A stretch of DNA of 64,000 nucleotides from Mactra quadrangularis (lineage: Eukaryota; Mollusca; Bivalvia; Venerida; Mactridae): assembly GCA_025267735.1 (NCBI GenBank), contig CM046301.1, forward strand, positions 59,105,872 through 59,169,871, given 5' to 3'. Made by a program: the position numbers and the translations under genes. Below, one piece after another: positions 50,581-61,529 of this stretch; positions within the stretch are counted from its first letter, which is position 1; every line of letters begins with the position of its first letter. Below the pieces are notes generated by a model. It was given only the letters and a program-made list of their open reading frames with translations. It did not search any database and was not told the origin of the DNA.

Positions 50581-51103
50581 TAATGCTACATGTCAAAATG
50601 AATGCTGATCATTTTTTGAGATTTGTACAATTTTACTTTTCTGTTACCATGGTAACCAGAGTTTTATATGGGATTCAATAAACTATTTAAACGATCTTTA
50701 CGCTAGGAACATTTCTGCAAAATTTTAGCAAGATTGGTATCGTAGTTTTGGAGTAAATGTCGTTTGAAGGAACTTGCTGACAATAAATGAACTATGGCGG
50801 CCATTTTGAATTTAAAGATGGCTGCATCTCAAAAGTTCAATTTTTTCACCTGTATATTTTTCCTTTATTATATACTGGCATAAAATGATACATTAAATAC
50901 GGTTTAAATAAATGTTTGACCGATTTTATTTTAACAATGTCCAATATAAGTGTAACTAAAAGGAAAAATTGGTGGCCAGTTTGAATTGACCTTTTGAAGG
51001 TCAAGGACGCAAGATACAGCCGTGGTAGAGCAAAAAATGGAATCAGCATACCTGAAATATGTTAAAACCGCTGACTACCTGCTTGTACTAAAAAATGCCG
51101 TCA
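50581..51103 (-). repeat. Right 0.5-kb inverted arm of the Academ-like element
   Basis: Reverse complement of the left arm (46,277-46,800), from GATCAGCATTCATTTTGACA inward to TGACGGCATTTTT outward. It carries one X-box palindrome and one YY1-like word. It lacks the second, diverged subunit present on the left side. Confidence 0.9.
50643..50656. promoter_or_regulatory. Palindromic RFX X-box-like motif, right arm
   Basis: Third copy of GTTACCATGGTAAC, in the right inverted arm at the position corresponding to 46,724-46,737. Confidence 0.4.
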
Positions 51104-54100
51104 GGACTTTATTTTCATGAAAATCAAACCAGACTATATTGTGGAAAATGTTTATTTTTCAACATTTGAGTCCGATCGACAAAACGGAAATCTGTATAGT
51201 TGTGCTACTTTATCGATACAAAACCGGTTTTGCCGTGCATGCGTTGATTTCTAATTGCTTTGATTCGACAGAAAATTAGCAATTAGAAATCTTATCCTGC
51301 ATGGCTTTGCAAAAGATCTATGGCAATTTCTCAACAACATTGAAATCGAGGTACTTAGTAGTTTCGTTAAGTATATATTTCTCCCAACAGAAATAATGTA
51401 GACAATTGACGGCATGGATTTTGATAGTAGACAATGCAATTAGGATTTATGCTGAATGCTTGCTAAGTAAGCAATGATTTCTATCATCGTATTTGTGTCA
51501 TTTACCTTAGGTCTTGGGCGTTGATGTTGATATGTTCAAGATAACTTAACTCTGTACTTATTTTGAAATAAAAACTAATTTATAATAAAATGTTTAGCCA
51601 AAAAGAAATTATATAATCATCGTCTATGTAGAAAATCACCATTTTCACTTGATTCATATACAATGTACATATACAGATCAATTAAACTACCTTCTGTTTA
51701 TACATATTAGTATATTACGTGACTAGGGTAATTCTGATTTGCATATAATAAAGCTGTTTTCGCCTTTAAGGATAAAGGTTAGAGATATCATTTAATCATA
51801 GAATAACGATAAAATGACAAAAGCTACATTTTCCAGTGACATAGTTGTGTAACATAGTGACCACATGTACGTATCTATTTAAGATTGTATTTATTTATTT
51901 TTACTGGAATGTGGAGACAGTATACGTAGTGAAGTTCAACGATTAAATAAAGAACATTTGTGATACCCTGGCGCTTTTTTTCAAACAAAAAGATACCAAA
52001 AACTTACTTCACTTAATAATTGCATAATGTCATCGTGTTCTTCAAAACTTCTATGTAAACAATAGAAATATGACATTTAGTCAAATTACATCATAAATGT
52101 ATATTAACTTAATACCTATATTACATTCAAAATAACTAAACAATATCTACGTTTTCTATGTTTCGCAAATAGTAGTTTCTAAATGTCATTAGTAGATTAT
52201 AGGGAAGTAATCTTGTCTGAAAGCGATAACAATATCTGTTGCACACTCTAGAATGTAAAACAATCTGCTAATAAAACGATTGCAAACACATTACACTTCA
52301 ATTTCATGTAATGACACGAATCACAATAGCGTTTAAAATGCATCTCCATTAATTCAATACGCCTTCTGCTGATAAAAATGCTTTTAGCATATTGCGATTT
52401 TTAAACAACAATGGTTTTTACAATCCAGCAATGCAATATTGTCTTACTTTTTCGTGACGGACTATTTGATTTGATAGTTCGTATTTGTATACGTTATTAT
52501 GAGTCTAGTTTACTTTTTTAATTATTTGCTCTTTTAGTTTCTTAGAACAATCATTTTAACTGTTAGCATTATAATATGAAAAAAATGAAAGAAACACCGT
52601 TATTCTACTTGTCTCCATTAAACAAAGATAAGGCAGAATCTTCAAAAGTGTGATATCATTTATCATACAAAACTACAGACTACAAATAAACATTTTATTG
52701 GCAGAACACATCGGTATTTGTCACTGTTACAATAATTCGGCCGTACATCTACATACATGTATACATAAAAAGTGAAAATAACATTATTGATGTATAATGC
52801 ATACAAAATAAAATAATGTGTTTGTTTAAACATAAAAATTCATAAATTCATTTCAATGGTAACGCATTATTATTTAAAAGGGTGGCGGATATATCACCAC
52901 CTTAGTCAATCATGCTTGTAGTGTCATAGAACACTTTACCATTACACCAACAATACACTCATAAAAATATCATTATTAATTCTAAATGCTGTTTTATTGT
53001 CATATTGAGCATGTCATTGTACTGTTTATATAAACAGGGTTGACTTTTTTGTACAAACTTTAGTAAATGCAATTATTGATATTATCATAGGCACACAATA
53101 AGCTTGTTTTCAGGACAGTAATACATGCCTTTGACTTTGCATTTGCGTAAACATGTTCTTAACAAGTCATATGTAACTTTCAATTATATCATTAAAACAC
53201 TGATAATGAAAATAGTAGAAATGAAATAGGTTTATTCTTGCATTGTTATGAGCATACTTGATACAGACTTACGTAGGATGTTTTATTTCATATGATTACA
53301 TGTCTGTTATTATACTTTGACATTTAGTAACAAATGTTTTAGTCTTACAAAAGTCACGAAATACTGTTATAAAACAACATGTTCTGTTGATTGTATAACA
53401 GTAGTTAATTCAAGCATTTATAGCCTATATATGTGACACAATGATGTCTTGTCTGGAAATAATGATGAACAGGAGTTGTATAATGAATGTAACCACATTA
53501 AATTGTGAATGTAATAAAACATACACCGTGTTATTTCGCCAATGCAAGTCTTTATCCAGTGGCGAGTTAATATGGATGAACTACGACAGCACATTAATAG
53601 AACACAAGTATATAATACAAGTATGTGTGAAAGGTATACATGTATAGTTATGAACTCGACAGAGAAATAAGTCTTGATTGAAAACAACATACATTTGTAT
53701 GATAAATCCCAGCTATGTAGATATTTATGTCATATTTAGGTGTAAAATAGTATTATATAAGTATTTCATTTTTATGTATAATATATGACAAAATCATTAT
53801 TCGATTAGATCTTTATTAATATCATTATTCCATGATCTGTAAGAACAAGCTGTGTGAACAATTCAATTCTTGCATCATCAGTGATGATATTTCTAACCTA
53901 TAATATGTGATAAATACAAACGCCACAAACATTCGGCTTTTCATGACTGTTATATGATATAAGACCATATCAAAAATATATTTGTTATTTCTATTTGGGT
54001 TTTACCTTTTAGAATGATATTTCATCAAGCCAATTCAAAGCGTCTGATTAATTTAATTGTCGTGGAATTCCATCCAATAATCTAAAAGCTTTGTACAATT

Positions 54101-54301
54101 TACTTTGGTAAATGAGCCTCCTTACACACATAAAATACTGTCTGTATTGCTCAGAGATTTAACTAAGTTATGAAGCAAATAAGAACATACTTATACTCTC
54201 TGTGTTTCCCTTCCCATTGCATTCATGCCAACAATTGACTACATGAATTTCAACAGTAGACAATTCAATTGGGTTTTGTTCTGAATGTTTGCTGACTAAT
54301 C

Positions 54302-54388
54302 TATGGTGGCTGATTTACGCCATGTCGTTTTTTTCATTTCTTCGCCGCGAAGATTAGAAAATAGGACATGGTGTAAATCGGCCACCAT
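54302..54388. mobile_element. Internally deleted TA-flanked MITE in array unit 2
   Basis: An 83-bp element (54,304-54,386) starts TGGTGGCTGATTTACGCCAT and ends in its inverse (ATGGTGTAAATCGGCCACCA), with TA on each side. It is the short form of the MITE at 59,145-59,488 and sits at the same place in the array unit. Unit 1 (near 39,709) and the region at 51,465 show the place without it. Confidence 0.8.
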
Positions 54389-57300
54389 ACTTATCAATTA
54401 TTTCATATTTTGTTTATAAAATGAAATTTGTAATTAGAGGGTTTACATTGTAATATCACCCACAAAGGTGGTCTTGTTGATATTATATTTAATGAGTAAA
54501 AACTGAATAAGAAATTTTAGTGTTTACGATCATCACTTGACCAACACCTTAGCGGTGATGACATTGGATTAACAATGTTTGTTTTTGCTTCTGTGTGCTT
54601 ACAAAGTCTACTAACCGAGAGATTATCCGCGTGTTTTTTTTTCACTTTTACTCTACTGATTTGATATATGAGTAAAAGTGCCAGGAAAGTCTAAAATTTA
54701 GTTTTAACTGATATTTGACAACGTTAAGTCCTTAATTCAAGGAATTAGACAAATATGATTAAATTAACGCATTATGCTTTCTATTTGTTTCTGACGACAA
54801 ATCACTTTGAAGTTCGTCTAAGGAAGAAATTGCAAAAGACATTATTCAGATACGCATATTGTTTGCTGCAAATGTTAACTACAGAAACAAATAGAGCTTG
54901 ATAATGTTATTTTTGTAATCTATAAAAAATGTCTTTTGGTGTGGTATAAAAGTTATAAATAAACCTAGACGAAAGTGTTTATCTTTGAATTATGAAATAA
55001 TACATTAATATTTAATGTCATTCCTTAAAAAGTGCTTACGTGTATTTTCGTGTTTTACTTATAAAGTCATTTCTTTTCAACAATTAAATAGTAAATATAC
55101 AAAGCGTGGTAATTCACAAAATATGCTTGATTTGAACCCATGAGGACTGTTTACAAGTAACTAAAACCAGCATACATTAACCAAAAAGTCATAAACTTTA
55201 AAACAAATAATTGTCTGATTATAATTTAACAAAATATCAGCCACCACGATGCATATGGCTCTGGGGTCCGTATTACGAAGCATTTTACGACAGATTATAG
55301 TGGCGTAAATCCTCATTTTAGTTATGTCAATTGTCGTAAGATTTTGAAAATATGCTGCCCTGGCGTATATACATTGTTACAAACGTTCGTCCTGATTGTT
55401 ATCATTGTAGCCCAGCATTAAAATCTCATACTTTATCTAGCAATGTTTTGATTTGTGAAAAACATCTGACAAACTCATTAATGTTACGAGCGTCATAGAG
55501 CAACAAGACTTTATAGGTTTCTTGTCTTTCAATCCAATAAATTTGTCAATCTTGCAAATAAAATCTCTCGTTGGTTTAATTAGAAATCACTTATGTGCAT
55601 TCAATATCCAATACCATATTTAATCAGGTATGGAGTAAACATTATTTTTTATAGATGTTCGAAGTTGTTATTAAGTATCGTAAGATACATGTCTCACACA
55701 GTGTTCATCATTTGCTACAGTATCTTAATGGATGAGTGAGATCTAGATTTCCTTTGTCGAATTCATCGAGAACATTGTATAAAGATGTGTTGGTTACATT
55801 TTCGTAAATAATTCATTTAAAAATGTAACTTAACTGACCCATTGATATCAATAGTTGCTTCAAAAAGGATGATAAAACATGAAAATATAACCTTCTTATT
55901 GATTCATAAATATTATCACATGGTTATTATTTTTGACAAATTAGTGTATTACGTACCATTTTAGTGGGTTTTTTCCTCAGATATTTATAAGTGGAATGTC
56001 GTGTCTTACAAAACACTTGAAATCGGAACGGAAGAAAAACTACATTTCCTTGTGACAAAATGTTATAATATTTGCTTATAGTATTTTGAATGGAATATGT
56101 TTTTATTAACAAGCCACAAACATGCGCTACTTTTTATATTTTTATTTGTCCATGTCTTTAGAGATTCAGATCTTGTATAAAACTTTTTAAGAACTAGATT
56201 CTATTTAGCACAATGCTTGTCGTAATGTTTTCTAAACCGAACGAACATAAAATAAATCTACAAACAAGACAATTCAGAAGACAGCTTTATAGTATAATAT
56301 AAATCGTATCCTAACGACAATTTATATACTTTTGCAGTTAAATTGTCTACATTGTTGACGTCTAGGGAAGCAAACCGAGTCTGTCGTACAATCATTTTAT
56401 CTAAATATTCTGTGTTAAGCAGAATTGTTAGTTATTTTATCTAGGTTATATGTACTCTTGGATATCATTTGTAGTGAATGTTTTAAGCATGATCATTAAA
56501 TCCCGACGTGTATTCTTATGTAATATTTTGCTTGTTCCGCTTAACGCTTATTAAATCAGAAATACGTAGGATGTTTTATTGCATCAATAGTACAGTAAGC
56601 TTTTTTTCTAGAGAGACATTTAATGATAAAATATCGTATTCTAAAGAAGGACACGATTAAAATAAGCTGTCCTGTAAAATACAGCGGGTCTCTTAATACT
56701 CATGCGCAAGTATTGTTCTGGCGTATGCTGATCCAGCAAGGTGGAAGGCGACCTAAATAGGAATGAGTAAATTAGGAATAAAATCAAGCATATACTAATC
56801 TAACTGAGATTTACCAAACAAATTATCAACATGAAGTCCTTCTAAAACGATTATTGTTTTTGTGTTTGTAACAATAACTGACAATTTGTGACAAATATCT
56901 TAGGTCATTGGCCTTGATGTTGATATGTTTAAGATAAATAAACTCTGTACTTATTTTGAAATAGAAAAAACTAATTTATAATAAAATGTTTAGCCACAAA
57001 TTAGTAATATTATCATCGTCTATGTATAAATCACCCTTTTTACTTGGTTCTTATACAATGGACATATACTGATCAATTAAACTACCTTCTGTTTTATACA
57101 TATTAGTATATTACGTGACTAGGATTATTCTTATTCGCATATAATGAATCTGTTTTCGCCTTTGTGGATTTAGGTTAGAGACATCTCGACATTTAACCAT
57201 AGAAAAACGATAAAACTATAAAAGCTACATTTTCCCATGACATAATATTGTGACATAGTGACATCATGTACGTGTCTATTTAAGATTGTATTTGTTTATT

Positions 57301-57750
57301 TTATATGGAATGTGGAGTCAGTATACGTAGTGAAGTTCATCGAATAAATGAAGAACATACAATATGCTATCCTGTCGCTTTTTTAAAACATAAAGACACC
57401 AAACATTTACTTCACTTAATGTTTTCGTAATGACACCGTGTCCTCTGTAACGAAATAAACAGGCTCATATAATCAGCATTACTTCTATGTAAACCATAGA
57501 AATATGAACTTAAGTCAAATTACATCATAAATGTATAATATCTTATAACCTATATTACATTCAAAATAATTAAACAATATCTACGTTTTCTATGTTTCGA
57601 AAATAGTAGTTTCTAAATGTCATTAGAAGATTATAGGGAAGAAATCTCGTCTGAAAGAGATAACCATATCTGTTGCACTCACTAGAAAGTAACACAATCT
57701 CTTAGCAATCTTTTAGCAACGATTGCTAAAACATCACACTTCAATTTTAT

Positions 57751-58043
57751 GTATATTTATTTATTGGAGTTAACGCCGTATCAACACAATTTAGGTCATT
57801 TCACGGCGTCCAGCGCACCTAACCTAGCTTTCCTGGACCATTGTCTATAACCAGTACTTACCAACCCTTCCACAAGGCCGGAAACTTCTCCATATTATCT
57901 AATCAATGGAGGAAAATCGACATTATTGTCAAATTTTCATGGAAGGGTATAACCTCTCCGGGTGGGATTCGAACCCGCACCCCCTCGGGCACGAGTATCC
58001 AAATTCCGGCGCGCTACCAACTGCGCTATCGACCCGGGTTCTC
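57751..58043 (-). mobile_element. tRNA-derived SINE
   Basis: On the minus strand the head reads GGGTCGATAGCGCAGTTGGT (box A inside, 58,035-58,016) and later GCGGGTTCGAATCCCACC (box B GGTTCGAATCC), as in a tRNA. The predicted acceptor and anticodon stems do not pair well, so it is a SINE head, not a tRNA gene. The body follows (GGAGAAGTTTCC, GGCCTTGTGGAAGGGT, GTAAGTACTGGTTATAGACA). The tail is ACGCCGTGAAATGACC, GTTGATACGGCGTTAACTCC and (AATA)n. A conserved central body with a LINE-like 3' tail is typical of molluscan SINEs. The head is the best preserved of all SINE copies in the window. Confidence 0.82.
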
Positions 58044-58160
58044 GTGTGAAAGGTATACATGTATAATTATAAATTCGACAGAGAAACAAGTCATGATTGA
58101 AAACAACAGCGCATGTGTATGATTAATTCCAGCTATGTAGATATTTATATCATATTTAAG

Positions 58161-58571
58161 TGTAATCTGATTAAAACCCGATCTAAAATTTTTCGCTCTC
58201 ATACTCGCTAATTTAGATCTGGCTTTTTTCAAACGAAGGTCACGTTCAGGCGACCTTTTCTCATCATAATATTCATGACGAAATTGTTATGATACGTAAC
58301 TTGTTTACATCGTCTACGTCACGCAATTTGAAATGAGCCGCTTAATCGCAGACTGTGAATAATACCGCTATTAAATTAGCATGCAAACTTGGTCTAAAAA
58401 TAGAAATTACGAAATCAAAATGTGATTAATAGTGTCTTTGTTTAGATGAAAGCTACGCATTGATTGGTCGAAACAAAATTCATCTCGACGTGACCTTCCA
58501 CGGAGAAAGTAGAGATCCTGTACGACAACGCTCTACATGATATCTGTTTACGGAGATTGATTTAATTGTAA
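58161..58571. mobile_element. 401-bp unclassified insertion with 5-bp target duplication
   Basis: Positions 58,166-58,566 are absent from the same place in other units (39,126 and 53,741). TGTAA occurs on both sides (58,161-58,165 and 58,567-58,571) but once in the empty sites. It begins TCTGATTAAAACCCGATCTA and ends GGAGATTGATTTAAT, with no clear terminal inverted repeat. An internal inverted pair GAAGGTCACGT (58,236) / ACGTGACCTTC (58,488) and a 6-bp hairpin GTAGAG...CTCTAC near 58,510-58,537 are present. It has no poly-A or tandem tail and no coding capacity. It is more GC-rich than its surroundings. Confidence 0.7.
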
Positions 58572-59142
58572 AATCTTATGATAAAAATATAACATGTTTA
58601 TGTATAATATATGACAAATCAGTTTTCGATTAGATCTTTATCAATTTCATTATTCCACGCTCTATAAGAACAAGCTGTGTGAACAATTCAATTATTGCAT
58701 CATCAGTGATAATATCTCTAACCTATAGAAACTTTATTCAATTTCTCGGTCATAAATATGTGATAAATACGAACGCCACAAACATTCGACTTTTCATGAC
58801 TGTTATATAATCTAAAATATCTTTGTTATTTCTATTTGGGTTTAACCTTTTACAATGATATTTCATCAAGCCAATTCAAAGCGTCTGATTAATGTAATTG
58901 TCGTGGAATTCCATCAATTAATCTAAAAGCTTTGTACAATTTACTTTGGTAAATGAGTCTCCTTACACACATAAAATACTGTTTGTATTGCTCAGAGATT
59001 TAACTAAGTTGTAAAGCAAATAAGAACATACTTAAATTATATGGGTTTCTCTTCCCATCGCATTCATACCAACAACTGAGTACATGGATTTCAATAGTAG
59101 ACATTTCAATAGGGCTTTGTGCTGAATGTTAGCTGACTAATC

Positions 59143-59490
59143 TATAGTGGCTAGTTTACGCCATGTCATTTTTCCGTTGCTTTGCCGCGACGATTAGAAA
59201 AAACGAAATGCGAAGATACGACAAACCGTGGATCGACAAATCGTTTTTTCTAGTCTTTGTGGCAAAAAAAAGAAAAAACGAAGATACGACTGCTGTAATG
59301 CAAAAACAGGACACATTTTATCTGCGGTATAGTCGTATTTATTATGTCGTATTTTCGTTTTTTCGCCGCAAAGATTAGATAAAACAAAAATGCGAGGATA
59401 CGACAAACTGTGGATTTGTCGAACCTTTTTTTTGTGTTTTCTTCGCGTCGAAGAAACGAAAATACTACATGGCGTAAATCAGCCATCATA
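59143..59490. mobile_element. 344-bp TA-flanked MITE in array unit 3
   Basis: The element spans 59,145-59,488. Its ends read TAGTGGCTAGTTTACGCCAT and inverted (ATGGCGTAAATCAGCCATCA), flanked by TA. The interior has repeated, partly self-complementary phrases such as CGAAGATACGACAAA-like and TTTTCGCCGC. Several overlapping open frames rich in F, R and K arise from these repeats and are not genes. It is the full-length form of the element at 54,302. Confidence 0.8.
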
Positions 59491-59652
59491 CTAATCAATT
59501 ATTTCATATTATGTTTAATATGAAAAAATAAGGATTTAATCTTTACTTTATATTTGTAAAACAACTTTATTTTTTTTCTTAACAAGTTATATCATTCTAA
59601 TCATTTTAGCATAGGCATAAACCTTGTTCCTGCAAGAGGTTGTCAAAAGACT

Positions 59653-59847
59653 ATGAATATGAACAGAACAGAACAGAGCGGAACATACATTAAAGCGCAT
59701 AGACTTATAGTTATCAACTAAATAACACAATATAATGTACATATGGTTATATACAAGAATAAATTACATGATATGAAAAAGACAAAAATACATGTTCAAT
59801 ATACATGTAATATAACAAGAAAAGCATGACTGTTAGTATGAATATGA
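59653..59847 (-). mobile_element. 175-bp retroposon with 10-bp target duplication
   Basis: ATGAATATGA at 59,653-59,662 and 59,838-59,847 flanks 175 bp missing from unit 1 at 39,866. The left side starts with a (GAACA)n-like run, so on the minus strand the element ends in repeated TGTTC, as expected for the 3' tail of a reverse-transcribed insertion. The body is AT-rich with no tRNA head, probably a 5'-truncated LINE or SINE tail. Confidence 0.6.
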
Positions 59848-61529
59848 TAGCCGATATTTGTGTAATAATCATGTACATGCCAACTCCCCCTTTGTTATGC
59901 AATAAGAGGGTTTACATTGTTATATCGCCCACAAAAGAGGTCCTGTTGATATTATATTTAAATGAGCAAAAACTGAATAATAAATATTATTTACGATCAT
60001 CACATGACCAACACCTTCGCGGTGATGACATTAGATTATCAATGCGTGTTAAAAAAGTCTACTAATTGGGAGATAACCAGTGTGTATATATACTAATTTG
60101 TTTATATGAGTGAAAGTGCCAGGAAATTCTGCTATTTAATTTTAACTTATATCAAATTTTGACATACAGGAACTTTAGTAAGTTATTCAAGGAATTAAAG
60201 AAACACAACATTATTAAGTTTAAGTTTAAAAAAGATATTGCTTTCTATTGATTACTTTGACGACTTATCACTTTAAAGTTTATCTAAAGAAGAAATTGTA
60301 AAAGACATTATTTAGATCCGCATACTGTTTGGAGCAAATGCTATCTACAGAATCGAAAAGAGCTTGATTTTTGTTATTTTTATTATCATAAAAATCACGT
60401 TTTTAGGTGTGGTACAAAAGTAAACCTAGACGAAAGTGTTTATCTTTGAATCATGAAAAATGCATTACTATTTAATGTCACTCCGTAAAAAGTGCCTACG
60501 TGTTTTACTTATGATGTCATTTCATTTCAACAATTTAATAGTAAACAGACAAACCTTGGTGATAAGTTCACAAAACATGCTGGATTTGGACTTTACAAGT
60601 GACTTAAACCAGCATTCATTAACCAAAAAGTCATAAACATTAAAAAAAATAATTTTCTGATTATAAATCAACAAAAAATCAGACACCACGATGCATATGA
60701 TTCTGGGGTTCGTATCATAAAGCGTTTTACGACTGATTTTAGTGTCGTAAACCCTTCTATTTTGTTATGTTACATTGTCGTAAGATTTTTGATAATATGC
60801 TGCCATTGCGTATATACACTGTTAAAACGTTCGTCCTGATTGTACTTATTGTAGCCCAGCATTAAAATCTCTTACTTCATCTATCAATGTTTTGATTTGT
60901 GAAAAACATCTGAGAAACTCATTAATGTTACGAGCGTGACAGCAACAAGACTTTATAGGTTTCTTGTCTTTCATTAATCCAATAAATTTGTCAATCTTGC
61001 AAATAAAATCTCTCGTTGGTTATAAAAGAAATCTCTTATGTGCTTTCCATATCTAATATTATCTTTAATCAGTTGTAGATTAAACATTCATTTTTTCTAG
61101 ATGTTCAAAGTTGGTATTATGTAACATTAAATATAATTTATGTATCACACACATCAATTACATGTACTATGTTATCTTTATTGAAGAGTAATATGTAATA
61201 AAAGTATATGTTTCCTTTGTCGAATTTATTGAGTACATTGTAATGCGATGTGTTCGTTACACTTTCATGAATTATTTATTTGAAAGGAACTTAAAAGACC
61301 CATTAACGAATATCCATTATTATTTAAACGAGGTTATACGACATGAAAACCTTTAAGTAAAACCTGATAGAATCATCATTTTTTATATTGGGAATTATTT
61401 TTGACAAACTAGAGTATTACGTGCCTGTTTTAGTTGGTTTTTTTTCTCAAGACACAGGAACATCGGAACGTAAGAAAAACTACATTACCTTGTGACAAAT
61501 AGATATAACTGTTAGCTTTTAGTATTTCG

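Larger units (their letters stand above)
46196..51377. mobile_element. Academ-like DNA transposon, 5.2 kb, decayed
   Basis: The outermost pair is a 37-bp imperfect inverted repeat (left 46,196-46,232, right 51,341-51,377) sharing TTAACGAAACT and CTAAGTACC and CGATTTCAAT. Inside lies a second, near-identical inverted pair of about 523 bp. The insertion separates cttgtaat from tttctccc, which are close together in sister units (39,610; 54,190; 59,030). The target duplication is probably a short ATAT or TAT but the AT-rich edge prevents certainty. The single gene is an XPG/PIN-like nuclease with a CXC motif, now a pseudogene. Academ elements are known for XPG-like nuclease and cysteine-rich domains and 3-4-bp duplications, hence the tentative name. 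Between 49,700 and 50,580 I see nothing coding. A SINE copy lies at 49,440-49,690. Confidence 0.6.
45000..56270. repeat. Direct-repeat array, unit 2 (interrupted by an Academ-like element)
   Basis: The unit starts near the GCAAACCGAGTCTGTCGTAC anchor (45,094) and runs to the next at 56,370. Removing the 5.18-kb insertion leaves about 6.1 kb. It includes a long stretch (51,500-53,650) whose parts recur at 56,900-57,700 and 62,600-63,950. Examples are GACAGTATACGTAGTGAAGT (51,914), GTCAGTATACGTAGTGAAGT (57,315) and GTCAGTACACGTAGTAGAGT (62,707). No genes are seen in the unit itself. Confidence 0.72.

Noticed and set aside
57957..58040. A tRNA gene on the minus strand
   Set aside because: Box A and box B are excellent, but the acceptor stem does not close and a conserved SINE body and tail follow directly, so it was called a SINE head.
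59163..59498. Overlapping open frames on both strands within 59,163-59,498
   Set aside because: They arise from self-complementary repeats inside a TA-flanked MITE, and the deleted sister element at 54,302 does not keep them.
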